A stretch of DNA of 64,000 nt, from positions 3,038,001 through 3,102,000 of the forward strand of contig OZ244944.1 in NCBI GenBank assembly GCA_965222335.1. Reading direction: 5' to 3'. The notes beneath the pieces were generated by a model. It ran no database searches. It was not told the DNA's origin and was given only the letters and a program-made list of their open reading frames with translations. The stretch is from G965222335 sp965222335. Its GTDB lineage: Bacteria > Pseudomonadota > Gammaproteobacteria > Pseudomonadales > Halieaceae. Positions 50,639 through 59,567 of this stretch are shown piece after piece. The stretch's first letter is position 1. Every line of letters begins with the position of its first letter. A program made the translations under genes and the position numbers.

Positions 50639-53231
50639 GAAGCCGGGAGTGTTGAGAGTGCATGAGCATTGTTTTCGTGTGGAGATACTACCGATTGGTC
50701 TAATCCGCCCGCTCGAAGAACCCTGTCCGGTGCGGGCCGCTTCTTATCAGTCTGAGCTCGAGGTCACAGGAGTCTGGGTGCGGCCGCTTCTGGTCGATAA
50801 GCTAACCACTAGGATCCTACACGGTCATGAGCTGTATCACGTGGCATGCGAGCTGGGCCTGCAGAAGGTACCGGTGGTAAGGCTGAGCCTTGATGACCCG
50901 GCGGTTTCGTTTCAATTATGGGGTCCGGAAATTGGAGACAACGCTCCGAGTCTGGCCGCTATCTTTGATTCAGAACTTCTTTTACCGGCCAACTCAGTGC
51001 GGCTTGGCGTGGAACTGCAGCTACCCGGCTGCCGGGTAGACCTGGCTGAGTTGAGGGGCAGTGGAGCGGGAGCCGAGACAGGGTTAGCCGCACCCGCAAG
51101 GTGCACTCGGCATCACATTTTGTCCGCGGCTTACCACAAGTTCGGTCGGCGGATAGGGATCCACACTCTCTCTGCCGCCAACCTGGAGCAGAACGGCCCT
51201 GAGACACTGGTCCCGCATCCGCTGCTGCGCATGACCCTGGAGGCGGATCCGGCGATGGCGGCAGTACTACCTGCATCACCCTGCGCTATTGCGTTGGGCC
51301 GGGGCACGGACTTCCCGTTCCGGCTCAAGGCACGGGATTTGCTTGTGTTGCCGCCTGCGTTGCTGTCTTCTCCGGCCGCCATGGCCGTGGCCTGCCGTTG
51401 GGGGATCGAGGCCTGCGCGCTCTGCCGGGTCGGGACACCTGATCGGCGTCGACTGGTTGCGCTAAGCCGCTATGGGGCTGCGTTGATGCGCCAGCTACCC
51501 TGCTCTGAGCGTTCACTGCTGTTTGAGGAGTTGCCACCTGCAATCGGCGCTGAATTACAGGGCTCAAAGCTAAGCCACCCGTCGATGGAACTCCTTCAAT
51601 GGCTGGCTGCGCTGCTGGATGTTGAGGTGCCAGGTGGAGAAACGGGCTCGCCGCAGTTTGACCTGCTGGAGGGGAGTGTCGAGCAGATACTGCTGTCCAA
51701 TGGAGACTCGCGCCTTTTGGTGGATGAGCAAACCGGGATGAATAAATACGGTACTACTGTGCGTCCACGACCGGAAGCCGTGCATTTTTCATCGTCCACG
51801 GCCTCTTCAATTTCCGACTACGGTTTTCTTTATTGCGATGTCCTGCGCCGCGATCTGCTGCACCACGTTATAGACGCCGGACACGAAGTCTCCACAACAC
51901 GGCGCGCCCTATCAGATGCCATAATCGAAGAATTGCGCGATATGTGCGAACTGGGCGCGGCGGAGGCTGACGGCGCCATTGCTCCGTCGGGTACTGATGC
52001 CGAAGTCCTGGCTGTCATGCTCGCACGGGCGGCAGCACCAGAACAAAAACTGGTCAGCGTCCTGGTCTCACCGGAGGAAACCGGCCGCGGCGTACGCCTC
52101 GCGGCAAAAGGATGCTATTTCGACGAAATGACGGCTACCGGAATGACCGTTAGTCGCGGAAGCGAAATCTGGGAGAATGCATCCATCGAGCTCGTTAACA
52201 TTGATATCCGCACTTCCGCCGGTGAACTGCGCCCGCCGGACGAGCTAGATTCTGTCTTTCTGCGCTTGGGCAAAGCTGCGCTGGACCAGGGCGACCGGGT
52301 CCTCGCCCATATGTTGTTGGGTTCCAAGACCGGTCTCAGTGGACCCTCCAGGTCAGCGATGGAGGAATTGGTTGCTTACGCCCCAGACCGTGTCGACGTG
52401 GTCGTTGATGCATGTCAGATGCGGGTGGATTATCGCCGCCTTGGAGAATTTCTACGCAGTGGGTGGATGGTGCAGCTTTCCGGCTCAAAATCGCTAACCG
52501 GGCCACCGTTCTCGGGAGCTTTGCTTTTCCCGGCGCGGTGGCGCGATAGGCTTGCTGCCTGCCAGACTCTGCTGCGACCGGGTATCTGCTATACTGAGGA
52601 TTGGTCGGAATGGTGGTCCGGGCGGATGCACGCCACGACAAATCCTCCAGCATTTGGAGCGGCGTTCCGGTGGCTACCCGCGCTGCTGGAAGCCACGCTG
52701 ATGCGCAGTGTACCCGCCTCCTTGCGCAGTTACGCGCTACAGCGTTTTCGTCACGAAGTAGGGGAACGGTTAGCCGGGAGTCTGAATTTGACGATGTTGC
52801 CGGGCGATGAGTCAGTTGCTGGGGCTACTTTAGAACAAGATTTTGCTCACCATTCGATCGTCGCATTTCAGGTGTTGGGTCGTCGTTGGGACAAGGAGGT
52901 GGAACTGCTGGATGAAGCACAGTGTCGTCGCCTGTTCGAATTGCTAAATGTTGATGTGCGTCGCTTGCTTCCGGAGGCTCCGCAGGCGGTCAAGGCTGTG
53001 TTGCAACAGAAATTCCACATCGGCCAACCGGTAGAACTCGGGCGCGATGGCGGCAGTTGCGCGATTCTTCGGTTAGTCATCGGCACCCGCTTCTTCAATA
53101 TCGTGGGCCATGCCGGTTCGAGCGCAATCACTGCCGCTTTGGAATCTGAGATCGCGGATATGATTCGAGCCGTCGACAAGCTCGAGATTCTTTTAGAGAA
53201 CTGGTGGAGGATTCGCGATGACGTTGTCTGA
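50631..53231 (+). CDS. ParB/SbnI-like domain fused to fold-type-I PLP enzyme
   Basis: This 866-residue protein has two recognisable parts. Residues about 18-95 resemble the ParB/Srx fold of SbnI/SerK-like serine kinases (LPIGLIRPLEE, then a VRPLLVDKLTTRILHGHELYH segment and LGLQKVPVV), although the usual DGHHR is altered to HGHEL. Residues about 375-866 resemble a class-V-type aminotransferase or cysteine-desulfurase-like PLP domain: PSGTDAE (452-458), VVDACQMR with Asp593, and SGSKSLTGPPFSGALLF with candidate PLP lysine 620. The region between (150-370) is unassigned. The combination suggests amino-acid synthesis from serine or phosphoserine. The start overlaps the ATP-grasp copy 3 stop. The domain calls are from motifs only; the enzyme reaction is unknown. 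Confidence 0.7.
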   Translation: MAEKPGVLRVHEHCFRVEILPIGLIRPLEEPCPVRAASYQSELEVTGVWVRPLLVDKLTTRILHGHELYHVACELGLQKVPVVRLSLDDPAVSFQLWGPEIGDNAPSLAAIFDSELLLPANSVRLGVELQLPGCRVDLAELRGSGAGAETGLAAPARCTRHHILSAAYHKFGRRIGIHTLSAANLEQNGPETLVPHPLLRMTLEADPAMAAVLPASPCAIALGRGTDFPFRLKARDLLVLPPALLSSPAAMAVACRWGIEACALCRVGTPDRRRLVALSRYGAALMRQLPCSERSLLFEELPPAIGAELQGSKLSHPSMELLQWLAALLDVEVPGGETGSPQFDLLEGSVEQILLSNGDSRLLVDEQTGMNKYGTTVRPRPEAVHFSSSTASSISDYGFLYCDVLRRDLLHHVIDAGHEVSTTRRALSDAIIEELRDMCELGAAEADGAIAPSGTDAEVLAVMLARAAAPEQKLVSVLVSPEETGRGVRLAAKGCYFDEMTATGMTVSRGSEIWENASIELVNIDIRTSAGELRPPDELDSVFLRLGKAALDQGDRVLAHMLLGSKTGLSGPSRSAMEELVAYAPDRVDVVVDACQMRVDYRRLGEFLRSGWMVQLSGSKSLTGPPFSGALLFPARWRDRLAACQTLLRPGICYTEDWSEWWSGRMHATTNPPAFGAAFRWLPALLEATLMRSVPASLRSYALQRFRHEVGERLAGSLNLTMLPGDESVAGATLEQDFAHHSIVAFQVLGRRWDKEVELLDEAQCRRLFELLNVDVRRLLPEAPQAVKAVLQQKFHIGQPVELGRDGGSCAILRLVIGTRFFNIVGHAGSSAITAALESEIADMIRAVDKLEILLENWWRIRDDVV

Positions 53232-53487
53232 TAATGGCCTCGACCCCCGAGATTGGGTTGGCCTCAAAGCTAGGGCATACACATTCCTGGAAACTTGTAT
53301 TTGTCACTTGTCGCATTCGACAGAGAATCATTGGAATCGAGTGCCCTCAGGCTACGTTTTTGAAGGGGGCGGCATTGATACGAACACTTTGGCGAAGAGA
53401 CCGCTGACCGAGATGGCCTCTGTGATCATGACCCGGGTGTTTGCGTCGCTTCGCGGTAGCATCGTTGAATCCACTAATGAGATGTAA
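53218..53487 (+). CDS. Small coupled protein, unknown function
   Basis: This 89-codon frame starts at an ATG within the last codons of the ParB/PLP fusion gene (overlap 53218-53231), the coupling style of this locus. It encodes a soluble, fairly polar peptide with WNRVPSGYVFEGGGIDTNTLA and no hydrophobic helix. I do not recognise it. It may be a complete small protein or the N-terminal remainder of a larger gene cut short by the decay that also affected the adjacent ATP-grasp pseudogene. Codon content and overlap give moderate support only. Confidence 0.4.
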   Translation: MTLSDNGLDPRDWVGLKARAYTFLETCICHLSHSTENHWNRVPSGYVFEGGGIDTNTLAKRPLTEMASVIMTRVFASLRGSIVESTNEM

Positions 53488-54201
53488 TAGCACGCATCTG
53501 CTCGCAAGATGTATTGGCCACTAGAAATCTTTGTATCCAAAGCACTGTTGCAAGTTAACGCAGCATAAGGTCGCTGAATAGGATCTGTATGACTTGATCC
53601 AAATTCCGCCAGCGCCTCTGTTCAACTATTTTCACAGTGCCCCGGCCCTGATGCACAGGGGAGAGAGCTGTGCACACTTGAGCAACTGGAGGCTTTACTG
53701 GATGAGAGCACGGGTCCCATGATATCTATTAGGCACGTGGTGTATTGGGGCGGCGCTAATTTAATGGTGGGAAACGTTCAACTGGAGAGTGATACGCCTA
53801 TTATTCGCTTGAATCCCCGAGGCGTAAGAGGAGACTTCAGTCGGCCTCTGGAATGCTTTGCTCAGGGTTGGCTCGCGGCGGAATTCATCGCCGAAGGGCA
53901 ATTGCAGCAGCCCCGCGAATTCATGGGGGGCAACCCGGACGGCGCGAACACTGCGCGAACCTCGGTACTTGAGGACAATCCGGGCGAGTCGCGAGTAAAT
54001 AGGCAGGCGATGATGGAGCTTTTAACGGAGATGCTGACCAGACTACCCCACACAGGATTCGCAGGCCCGGATGTGGCAATGACCGAAGATGGCCCCACGC
54101 TGATTGAAGCCAACATGGCGCCCGAGAGGGATGGCTCGGCGCATGCGAATATTCCCTCGCTACTCATCTGGAAGAAGGCATGGGAATATCATGGTTGCTA
54201 G
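53488..54201 (+). pseudogene. Decayed ATP-grasp ligase (relative of copy 1)
   Basis: Conceptual reading gives a clear alignment to the copy 1 protein when frame is shifted. SARK near 53497-53508, LEIFV near 53521, KLTQHKVAE followed by a TAG stop (53579-53581), LYDLIQIPPA from 53585, then LEQLEALLDE, LQQPREF, NPDGANTARTSVLE and finally HTGFAGPDVAMTEDGPTLIEANMAP. At least two frameshifts (near 53533 and near 53640), one nonsense codon and an internal loss of about 64 codons separate it from a working gene. The C-terminal metal motif remains, so the final part (from 53719) looks like a short ORF but is not an intact ligase. The next ATP-grasp gene starts inside its tail. Confidence 0.82.
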
Positions 54202-55261
54202 TTTGCTGCGCTCAGTTAAGCTTTCGTGGCGGCGCAGCCAAGAGCCCGCGTCAATTTCCTTAGCTCGCCAGCTGGTGGAAATGGCCGTTCTATTGGTCGT
54301 TACCGGGCTGGGTCCTGGCAACTACCACAAGTATAGACTCTGGCAAAAGTCCTTTCTCTGGGAGGATAAGTTAGGATTCTGGCATGATCAGAAATACTAT
54401 GCATTCCTCGATCGTGTAAATCCTCAGAGCTACCGTATGATGGCGCGCAACAAGGTAATCGCCAAGGCGCTACTTCGCTTTTATGGCATTCCCGATGCGG
54501 AGTATATCGCCTATCTTTCAAAATACGGCGGAGTGACCGCGGATGGCTCAGAGCTTGGCGATCACAAAGAACTTCTGGATCTACTGAATGACAAACCACA
54601 TCTTACTCGTGTGTGCTTCAAGCCTGTGGAGGGTTCTGGGGGAGACGGGTTCTGTGCCGCAGAGATCATCCGTGGCGACGACCTTGCACTCAGAAACCTT
54701 CCTGATGGTGTGCCATTGCCGTTATTGGATTACATTGACAGGTACTTGAAAGGCTGTTCGGACTCCGATTACATTGTCGAGGCTTATCTGGAGCAACACC
54801 CGGACCTCGCGATATTCAACCCCAGTAGTCTCAACACTTTGAGAATTTGGGTGGGGCGTTCACCAGAAGGCAAGATAGGGATTGTGGGGATGTATCTTCG
54901 CGTGGGTCAACGCGGAAGTCTGGTAGATAACAGGCTTTCTGGAGGTTTTGGTGTCCGAGTGGACGCTGAAACATTCGTGACTCAGGATGCTGTACCCCAG
55001 GACGGAAGTGGGTGGGTTTTTAGCACGCATCCGGATAGCGGCCTAAACATGATGGGCAGAAAATTGCCATTTGCAGCCGAAGTAACCGCCCTGTCCAAGA
55101 AGGTTCTTCACGTCCTGCCATCAGTTCGATTTGTCGGGCTGGACGTTGCGTTCACAGAAGCCCAGCCCGTTTTGATTGAGTTTAATCTCGCGCCGACAGC
55201 CATCGGAGCTTGCGTACTAGGCCGCAGCCATGCCTCTTTATTGCGGTGGATAGAGGAGTGA
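54191..55261 (+). CDS. ATP-grasp ligase, sugar-transfer-associated type (copy 4)
   Basis: This protein of about 356 residues has TGLGPGNYHKYRLW, WHDQKYYAFLDRVNPQSYRMM, RVCFKPVEGSGGDGF, YIVEAYLEQH, IFNPSSLNTLRIWV and FVGLDVAFTEAQPVLIEFN, matching copy 1 motif for motif. It is therefore closer to copy 1 and the pseudogene than to copies 2 and 3. I start at ATG 54191, which lies within the end of the pseudogene; an extension to 54104 would read out-of-frame pseudogene sequence. It has probably replaced the function of the decayed copy or remained after a local duplication. Confidence 0.84.
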   Translation: MVASLLRSVKLSWRRSQEPASISLARQLVEMAVLLVVTGLGPGNYHKYRLWQKSFLWEDKLGFWHDQKYYAFLDRVNPQSYRMMARNKVIAKALLRFYGIPDAEYIAYLSKYGGVTADGSELGDHKELLDLLNDKPHLTRVCFKPVEGSGGDGFCAAEIIRGDDLALRNLPDGVPLPLLDYIDRYLKGCSDSDYIVEAYLEQHPDLAIFNPSSLNTLRIWVGRSPEGKIGIVGMYLRVGQRGSLVDNRLSGGFGVRVDAETFVTQDAVPQDGSGWVFSTHPDSGLNMMGRKLPFAAEVTALSKKVLHVLPSVRFVGLDVAFTEAQPVLIEFNLAPTAIGACVLGRSHASLLRWIEE

Positions 55262-55425
55262 CGAGTTAAGGCCGGCGGCGCTCTGGTATTGCTAAAGGTA
55301 TGTAGCAACAAGTCTGTTATCGGGAAAGTTTCGCGATGCTGAATTATGCCTTTGACGAGGCATACTGCTTCCTCCTATGCTCTAGGCCTAGCGACGGAAT
55401 GTCCGAGAAGCCTCTGGGTCCCTGA

Positions 55426-56484
55426 ATGCCAAGAATTGCAATCCAGCCTGACCGCACTCTTCACGGTAGCGGTGAGTCACAGTCTTACTCCGAGCGGTGG
55501 ATGGAGCTATGCCTGAGTCGCGGCTGGCAAGCGGATTTTGTCAATGCCTGGTCAAGTGAGTTCCCCGCATTACTCAGGGGCTATGACGCATTTATGTGGC
55601 GCCCAGGACCTCTTCACCGTCAGCGTGCGCTGATGAAGGATATCGCCCTGCTGCAGGAACTCTACACGGATATTCTGGTCTATCCCTCCTCCAAGACCAT
55701 GATGACTGCCAGCAAGCTGGATCAGGCGTATCTTGCTCAGATTCTAAGCATACCAATGCCAGCAACCAAAGTGTTTAGATCCAAGCCTGAGGCCTTGGGC
55801 TTCATCGAAACAGCGCAGTTTCCTATGGTTTTGAAGTTGGATATGGGCAATACGGGCCGAAATGTCGCTAAAGTTTTGAATAAAAAGGATGCCCGGCAAA
55901 TGGTTGAACTGATGTTCGGCTCACATGTCGACTCGATTAGGTCCAACAATGGCATCCTGATCCGCCAGCCGTTCATTTTTCGGTTTTTCAAGACGCGAAT
56001 TGTTCCGGCAGCGAAGCTGTTACTTGGCTATCAGCTTGACCAGATCTTCTGGAGCCAGCGACTGGAGAGCGACTACTTTTACGTACAGGAATTTTTGCCG
56101 GGTAATAGCTACGATACGCGCGTATGGGTTATGGGACATCGCGCATTTGCAATGCGACGCTTCAACCGGGAAAACGACTTTCGGGCGAGCGGCAGCGAGT
56201 TGCGTGATTGGAATCCTGAGTCCATCGACCCGGAGATTATCAGACTGGCTTTCAAGATCGCCGCTGATATGGGAACCCAAAGTAACGCGATGGATTTCGC
56301 CTACAAGAACGGTGAACCGGTGCTGCTCGAGTCCAATTTATCCTTCGCGAGTTGGGCTGTGCGCGATTGTCCGGGTCACTGGACATTGACAGAGTCTGGT
56401 GATCTGGAGTGGCATGCGGGCATGTTTCGCGCTGAGGACGCAATATTCGAGGTGTTTGAGAATGAGCTCCTGGCCACACTGTAA
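55426..56484 (+). CDS. ATP-grasp ligase, RimK/D-Ala-D-Ala-ligase-like (copy 5)
   Basis: This 352-residue protein has a different ATP-grasp layout. An N-terminal pre-ATP-grasp region (FMWRPGPLHRQ) precedes YPSSKTMMTASKLDQAYLAQIL, then FPMVLKLDMGNTGRNV (nucleotide-binding lysine), YVQEFLPGNSYDTRVWVMG and finally AMDFAYKNGEPVLLESN with the metal-binding Glu and Asn. This resembles RimK-type and carboxylate-amine ligases that add amino acids. It lies 164 bases after copy 4 and could have its own promoter. The ribosome site is weak. The substrate is unknown; its presence beside copies 1-4 suggests peptide- or amide-forming chemistry. Confidence 0.82.
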   Translation: MPRIAIQPDRTLHGSGESQSYSERWMELCLSRGWQADFVNAWSSEFPALLRGYDAFMWRPGPLHRQRALMKDIALLQELYTDILVYPSSKTMMTASKLDQAYLAQILSIPMPATKVFRSKPEALGFIETAQFPMVLKLDMGNTGRNVAKVLNKKDARQMVELMFGSHVDSIRSNNGILIRQPFIFRFFKTRIVPAAKLLLGYQLDQIFWSQRLESDYFYVQEFLPGNSYDTRVWVMGHRAFAMRRFNRENDFRASGSELRDWNPESIDPEIIRLAFKIAADMGTQSNAMDFAYKNGEPVLLESNLSFASWAVRDCPGHWTLTESGDLEWHAGMFRAEDAIFEVFENELLATL

Positions 56485-56980
56485 GTAACTTCTTCGTGAG
56501 TCTTTGGATGTTGTCGCTGGATACCTTGAGCAGCCGCTCCGGCGCCAGATTGGCATTCGCTAGGGGACAGTAGGCGCTAAGCGCTTTTTTTTACTCTCCT
56601 CCATGGTGGCCTCAAGGCACCGCCCGGCCACGCCCCCCCCCTTCCTGATTACTCGGGTGTATTTGCCAATGATTTCGGTCATGGGACGCGGGTCACTCAC
56701 AATTGGGTCTCCGAGCAGCGGTCGTCGAGGCGCATACTTGGCTAGGCCGGAGGCACTGTCACCAGTAAATCACCCGACGGGGGCGCTCATGGCCAGCGGA
56801 GTCAAAAGCCTTCACCGGCAACTCCATGGTGTCCCCGGCTTGCACTGCATGGACTTAAATTGGGTGTCTTTGAATTCCGCCACCTTATCGCCGTTGACGA
56901 GTACCGGTATCCTGTGACTCCAAAGCTGTCGGAGCTGGTCTGTAAACTCAAATCCAGTGCACCCGACAAGGATGGCTGGC
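56485..56980. other. About 500 bases without a confident gene
   Basis: The gap lies between the copy 5 ATP-grasp and the convergent kelch-like gene. A minus-strand frame reading into it has a short glutaredoxin-like piece (HRIPVLVNGDKVAEF) near 56850, but it overlaps the kelch gene and is not a complete domain. A weak stem followed by a run of eight T lies at 56573-56592. Nothing else is supported. Confidence 0.4.
56573..56592 (+). terminator. Possible intrinsic terminator after ATP-grasp copy 5
   Basis: A small GC-rich inverted repeat (GCGCT/AGCGC, almost without loop) is followed directly by eight T residues. It lies about 90 bases after the copy 5 stop and before the convergent kelch-like gene. 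The stem is short, so confidence is limited. Confidence 0.35.
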
Positions 56981-58138
56981 CTAAAGGCCGTGTGGCGCCG
57001 TAGGTCGATGGTCGTCCAGGTAGGTGGGTAGTTTGAACAGGTAAGCGTTTTCTCTGGGGTTATTAAGCAGCACGAAGCTGTTAATGGAGGGTACGTAATC
57101 AAAGCGTCCGAAAGTGCCATGTCTGGCCTGTGGTCCCGGGTCTCCATTGAACGCGATGCCCTCCCAGCTGAGGGTGTCCATGTGGAATCGGTAGAGTTTG
57201 CCATCCCCGGGCCAGGCGTACAGATGCTCGTCGTTGCTGTTATAGGCTAGACCGGGTGCATTGTGCTTGCGGATGAAATCGGCATCGCCCTTTAGCGGGA
57301 CGGGAATGCGCCGGTATCCCGATGTTGGCTCCAGGTCATACAGAATCTGCTGGCCATTGCCTATGATCATCATGCGGCGATTCTTGGGATCTATGGCGCC
57401 ATTTATACCGAGTCCAGTTGAACCTTGTTCGTTTAGTTTTTGATAGGTGCCACCGTCACGATCATACGTATAGCTGTACAGTGCCCTTCGGTTGTGCAGA
57501 AAAACTTTAGTTGTCATGGTGTCGTAGGCAGAGACAATGCCAAAAGCGCCCTGGGGGATATCGCCTCTGGGCTCAACAAGGCGCCAGCGGTTGGTGCTGG
57601 GGTAGAAAAGCCAAGTCTTGTCATCCATGAGCGGATTTGTTTTACCCGCTAGAGCTCCGGAGAACGCCCAGAGTACGTGGTGATCATCCATGAAAGTCAA
57701 GCCGTCATAGGTGTGCCGGGAGTTCGGTTGACTGCCGTCGTAGGGTGCGAGCTCACTCTCTACCGGTTTCGCCGAGGGGTTAGCCGGTGGTGCAGGATCG
57801 GTGATACGGGCAAGAGATCGCCGATGCACATCCAGAGCGTAGATTTCATTTCCGTAATAATCGTTATGACCGCCGCCCCAGACGTATAGCCGCCCCCGTT
57901 TCTGATCCAATGCGCCGCTGTTCCAAGCGTATACAACGTTTTGGCACTTGGCGGGATAGTCATACCCGAATAACCCGGCTTCTGGGCAATGGTTGGTAAG
58001 CACTGTGTCAGGTATTGCTTGCCAGCCAAATTCTTGGCCCGACATTTTTGTGGACAGGGCATAAAGGACAATGGCTGCCAAAGGCGTGATAAGCCAGCGG
58101 TGCCTTTGTCGCCAAGCTAAAGTCAAGTTTTGATCCAC
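56981..58138 (-). CDS. Kelch/galactose-oxidase-type beta-propeller, membrane-anchored or secreted
   Basis: This 385-residue protein has an N-terminal basic region and hydrophobic helix (about 15-31), likely a signal anchor, then repeats with GRLYVWGGGHNDYYGNEIYALDV, RHTYDGLTFMDDHHVLWAFSG and NRRMMIIGNG, typical of kelch-like blades (motif fragments only quoted). It should fold as a beta-propeller outside the cytoplasm. The only minus-strand gene in the accessory region, it is convergent with the ATP-grasp block. Propellers of this type can bind sugars or act as copper oxidases; no catalytic signature is clear. The role is unknown. Confidence 0.78.
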   Translation of the reverse strand: MDQNLTLAWRQRHRWLITPLAAIVLYALSTKMSGQEFGWQAIPDTVLTNHCPEAGLFGYDYPAKCQNVVYAWNSGALDQKRGRLYVWGGGHNDYYGNEIYALDVHRRSLARITDPAPPANPSAKPVESELAPYDGSQPNSRHTYDGLTFMDDHHVLWAFSGALAGKTNPLMDDKTWLFYPSTNRWRLVEPRGDIPQGAFGIVSAYDTMTTKVFLHNRRALYSYTYDRDGGTYQKLNEQGSTGLGINGAIDPKNRRMMIIGNGQQILYDLEPTSGYRRIPVPLKGDADFIRKHNAPGLAYNSNDEHLYAWPGDGKLYRFHMDTLSWEGIAFNGDPGPQARHGTFGRFDYVPSINSFVLLNNPRENAYLFKLPTYLDDHRPTAPHGL

Positions 58139-58885
58139 ATCGCGCCCTCCGTTTGCTGTGCCATGCGTGGGTCCTTATCGAAGTTGAAGACTTGAAGCGC
58201 TAATCGCGAAACCAGCACGTGACGTGTCATTTCGCCTACTCGTCTTCACCCAATTCTGATAGTGTTAATCAGGGTAAAGGATAGTTTCCATGCCGTTAAT
58301 GACCGCCGAGCTTTCCTACCGTCAAGAGTAGCAGACGCTGGCTGGGCAAGGTACCGGTCCGCGCATTGATGTGGAGTCCGGTTTATCTGGCAGGTGTTGC
58401 AAGGGTGTGGGTTGCACTAACAATGCTGGCTTCTTTAATTGACACCCTTGCTGGCGAAGGCGGTTTTTTCGGCGTAAACGGCGTAACCACCGATTTAATC
58501 TATCCAAAACCGGTCTATAGTGGCCAAACTTGAAAAAGATTCGATGAAAATGAACGTTTTTGTTGCCGGCTGAACGCGCGAACGACAATACGCCAAGTAA
58601 TCAATAGCGCCTGTTAAAACCGGGTCTCGGTAGATAAGTTCACGAGCTTCGTAAACAGCTGTGAGCGAGGCTGTTAAAGCGCGCGCAGATCATTTTCGAT
58701 GGCAGCGCCCGAATCGGTTGAGCGACAGCTGGCTCGCCGAGATCCGGCAAAAATGTAATACTCAACAAGACAGTGATGCGCCAATCCCTGGCACGTTATC
58801 GGAGAGGTGGGTTTGTTGGGGCGAAAGGAAGTTCTAGTTTCGGGTGAGATACGTTTGGCGCCCCCGAGGATTTCAGGTGTTGATT
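58139..58885. other. Long intergenic region, promoter-like only
   Basis: This 747-base gap separates the divergent kelch-like and TPR genes. I find no convincing gene; a minus-strand 88-codon frame near 58322-58588 is Arg-rich and not recognised. CTGGCACGTTATC near 58786 resembles the -24 half of a sigma54 promoter but lacks the TTGC -12 element. The high AT content suggests regulatory DNA and decayed sequence. Confidence 0.4.
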
Positions 58886-59563
58886 ATGAGTAGAGATTTT
58901 CGCTGCTTCAATTACTTGGCCTATGTATTGGCGCTTTTGATCCCCGTGTCGGCAGCAGCTTCCTGTAACCAGATGGAGTGGAAGCGAGGCAAGCCATTTG
59001 ATTACTATGCGGCTGAAACTCGGATGGATACCGGCACCTATCGGGGTGGGCTCTTGTATCTTGTGGAGAAGCATCACTTGACTAAAGACGTTCAGGCGCT
59101 GGAGCGCGGTGCGACTGGCGCCATGCCGGGTGATCTCTTGTTCGTGCTGAATACGATTCCAAACCACCCTCAGGCACTGGACGCCTATTCTCGGTACGAG
59201 CGGCGCTATCGAGATTCACGCGTATTTAGGGAGCGCAAGGACACGAACCGGCCCGTTTACACATCTGAGTGCCTCTTCGGGCGTGCTGATAATGTTTTTC
59301 CCAATGTGGCGGAGACTAAAGTCGTCTGGGCTATTCACCGCTATAGAAACGGGAAGTACCAGGAGTCGGCCGAATTGCTGCACCAAGCGTTAGTAATACA
59401 GCCCGACTATGTGCAGGCTCATTATAATTTGGGCCTAGTCTACGTAAAACTCAACGATATCGAACGAGCCCACAAGCATGCGGATATCGCTTACGCCGGA
59501 GGGTATCCCCTGCCTGGGCTAAAGAACAAGTTGTCGGATCTGGAAAAACGACAAGGATCTTAG
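58886..59563 (+). CDS. Secreted TPR-repeat protein
   Basis: This protein of about 225 residues has a Sec signal peptide (MSRDFRCFNYLAYVLALL to about residue 26, then SC). The C-terminal half has TPR-like repeats (KYQESAELLHQALVIQPDYVQAHYNLGLVYVKLND, fragments only). The conserved-looking CNQMEWKRGKPFDYY segment follows the signal. TPR proteins mediate protein contacts, here outside the cytoplasm. I start at ATG 58886, which fits the signal peptide and an AGG ribosome site better than the upstream start at 58844. The next gene follows four bases later, so the two are co-transcribed. Confidence 0.75.
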   Translation: MSRDFRCFNYLAYVLALLIPVSAAASCNQMEWKRGKPFDYYAAETRMDTGTYRGGLLYLVEKHHLTKDVQALERGATGAMPGDLLFVLNTIPNHPQALDAYSRYERRYRDSRVFRERKDTNRPVYTSECLFGRADNVFPNVAETKVVWAIHRYRNGKYQESAELLHQALVIQPDYVQAHYNLGLVYVKLNDIERAHKHADIAYAGGYPLPGLKNKLSDLEKRQGS

Positions 59564-59567
59564 CGCG

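Noticed and set aside
53719..54201. Apparent 160-residue intact ORF with an ATP-grasp-like C terminus
   Set aside because: It is only the last in-frame part of the decayed ATP-grasp copy; upstream sequence carries frameshifts and a stop.
56812..56970. Glutaredoxin-like fragment (minus strand HRIPVLVNGDKV)
   Set aside because: Too short, no Cys pair, and its frame runs into the kelch-like gene.
58322..58588. Arg-rich minus-strand frame possibly from a transposase
   Set aside because: No recognisable transposase motif and no terminal inverted repeats were seen.
58780..58800. CTGGCACG resembling the -24 element of a sigma54 promoter before the TPR gene
   Set aside because: The -12 TTGC element is missing at the required spacing.
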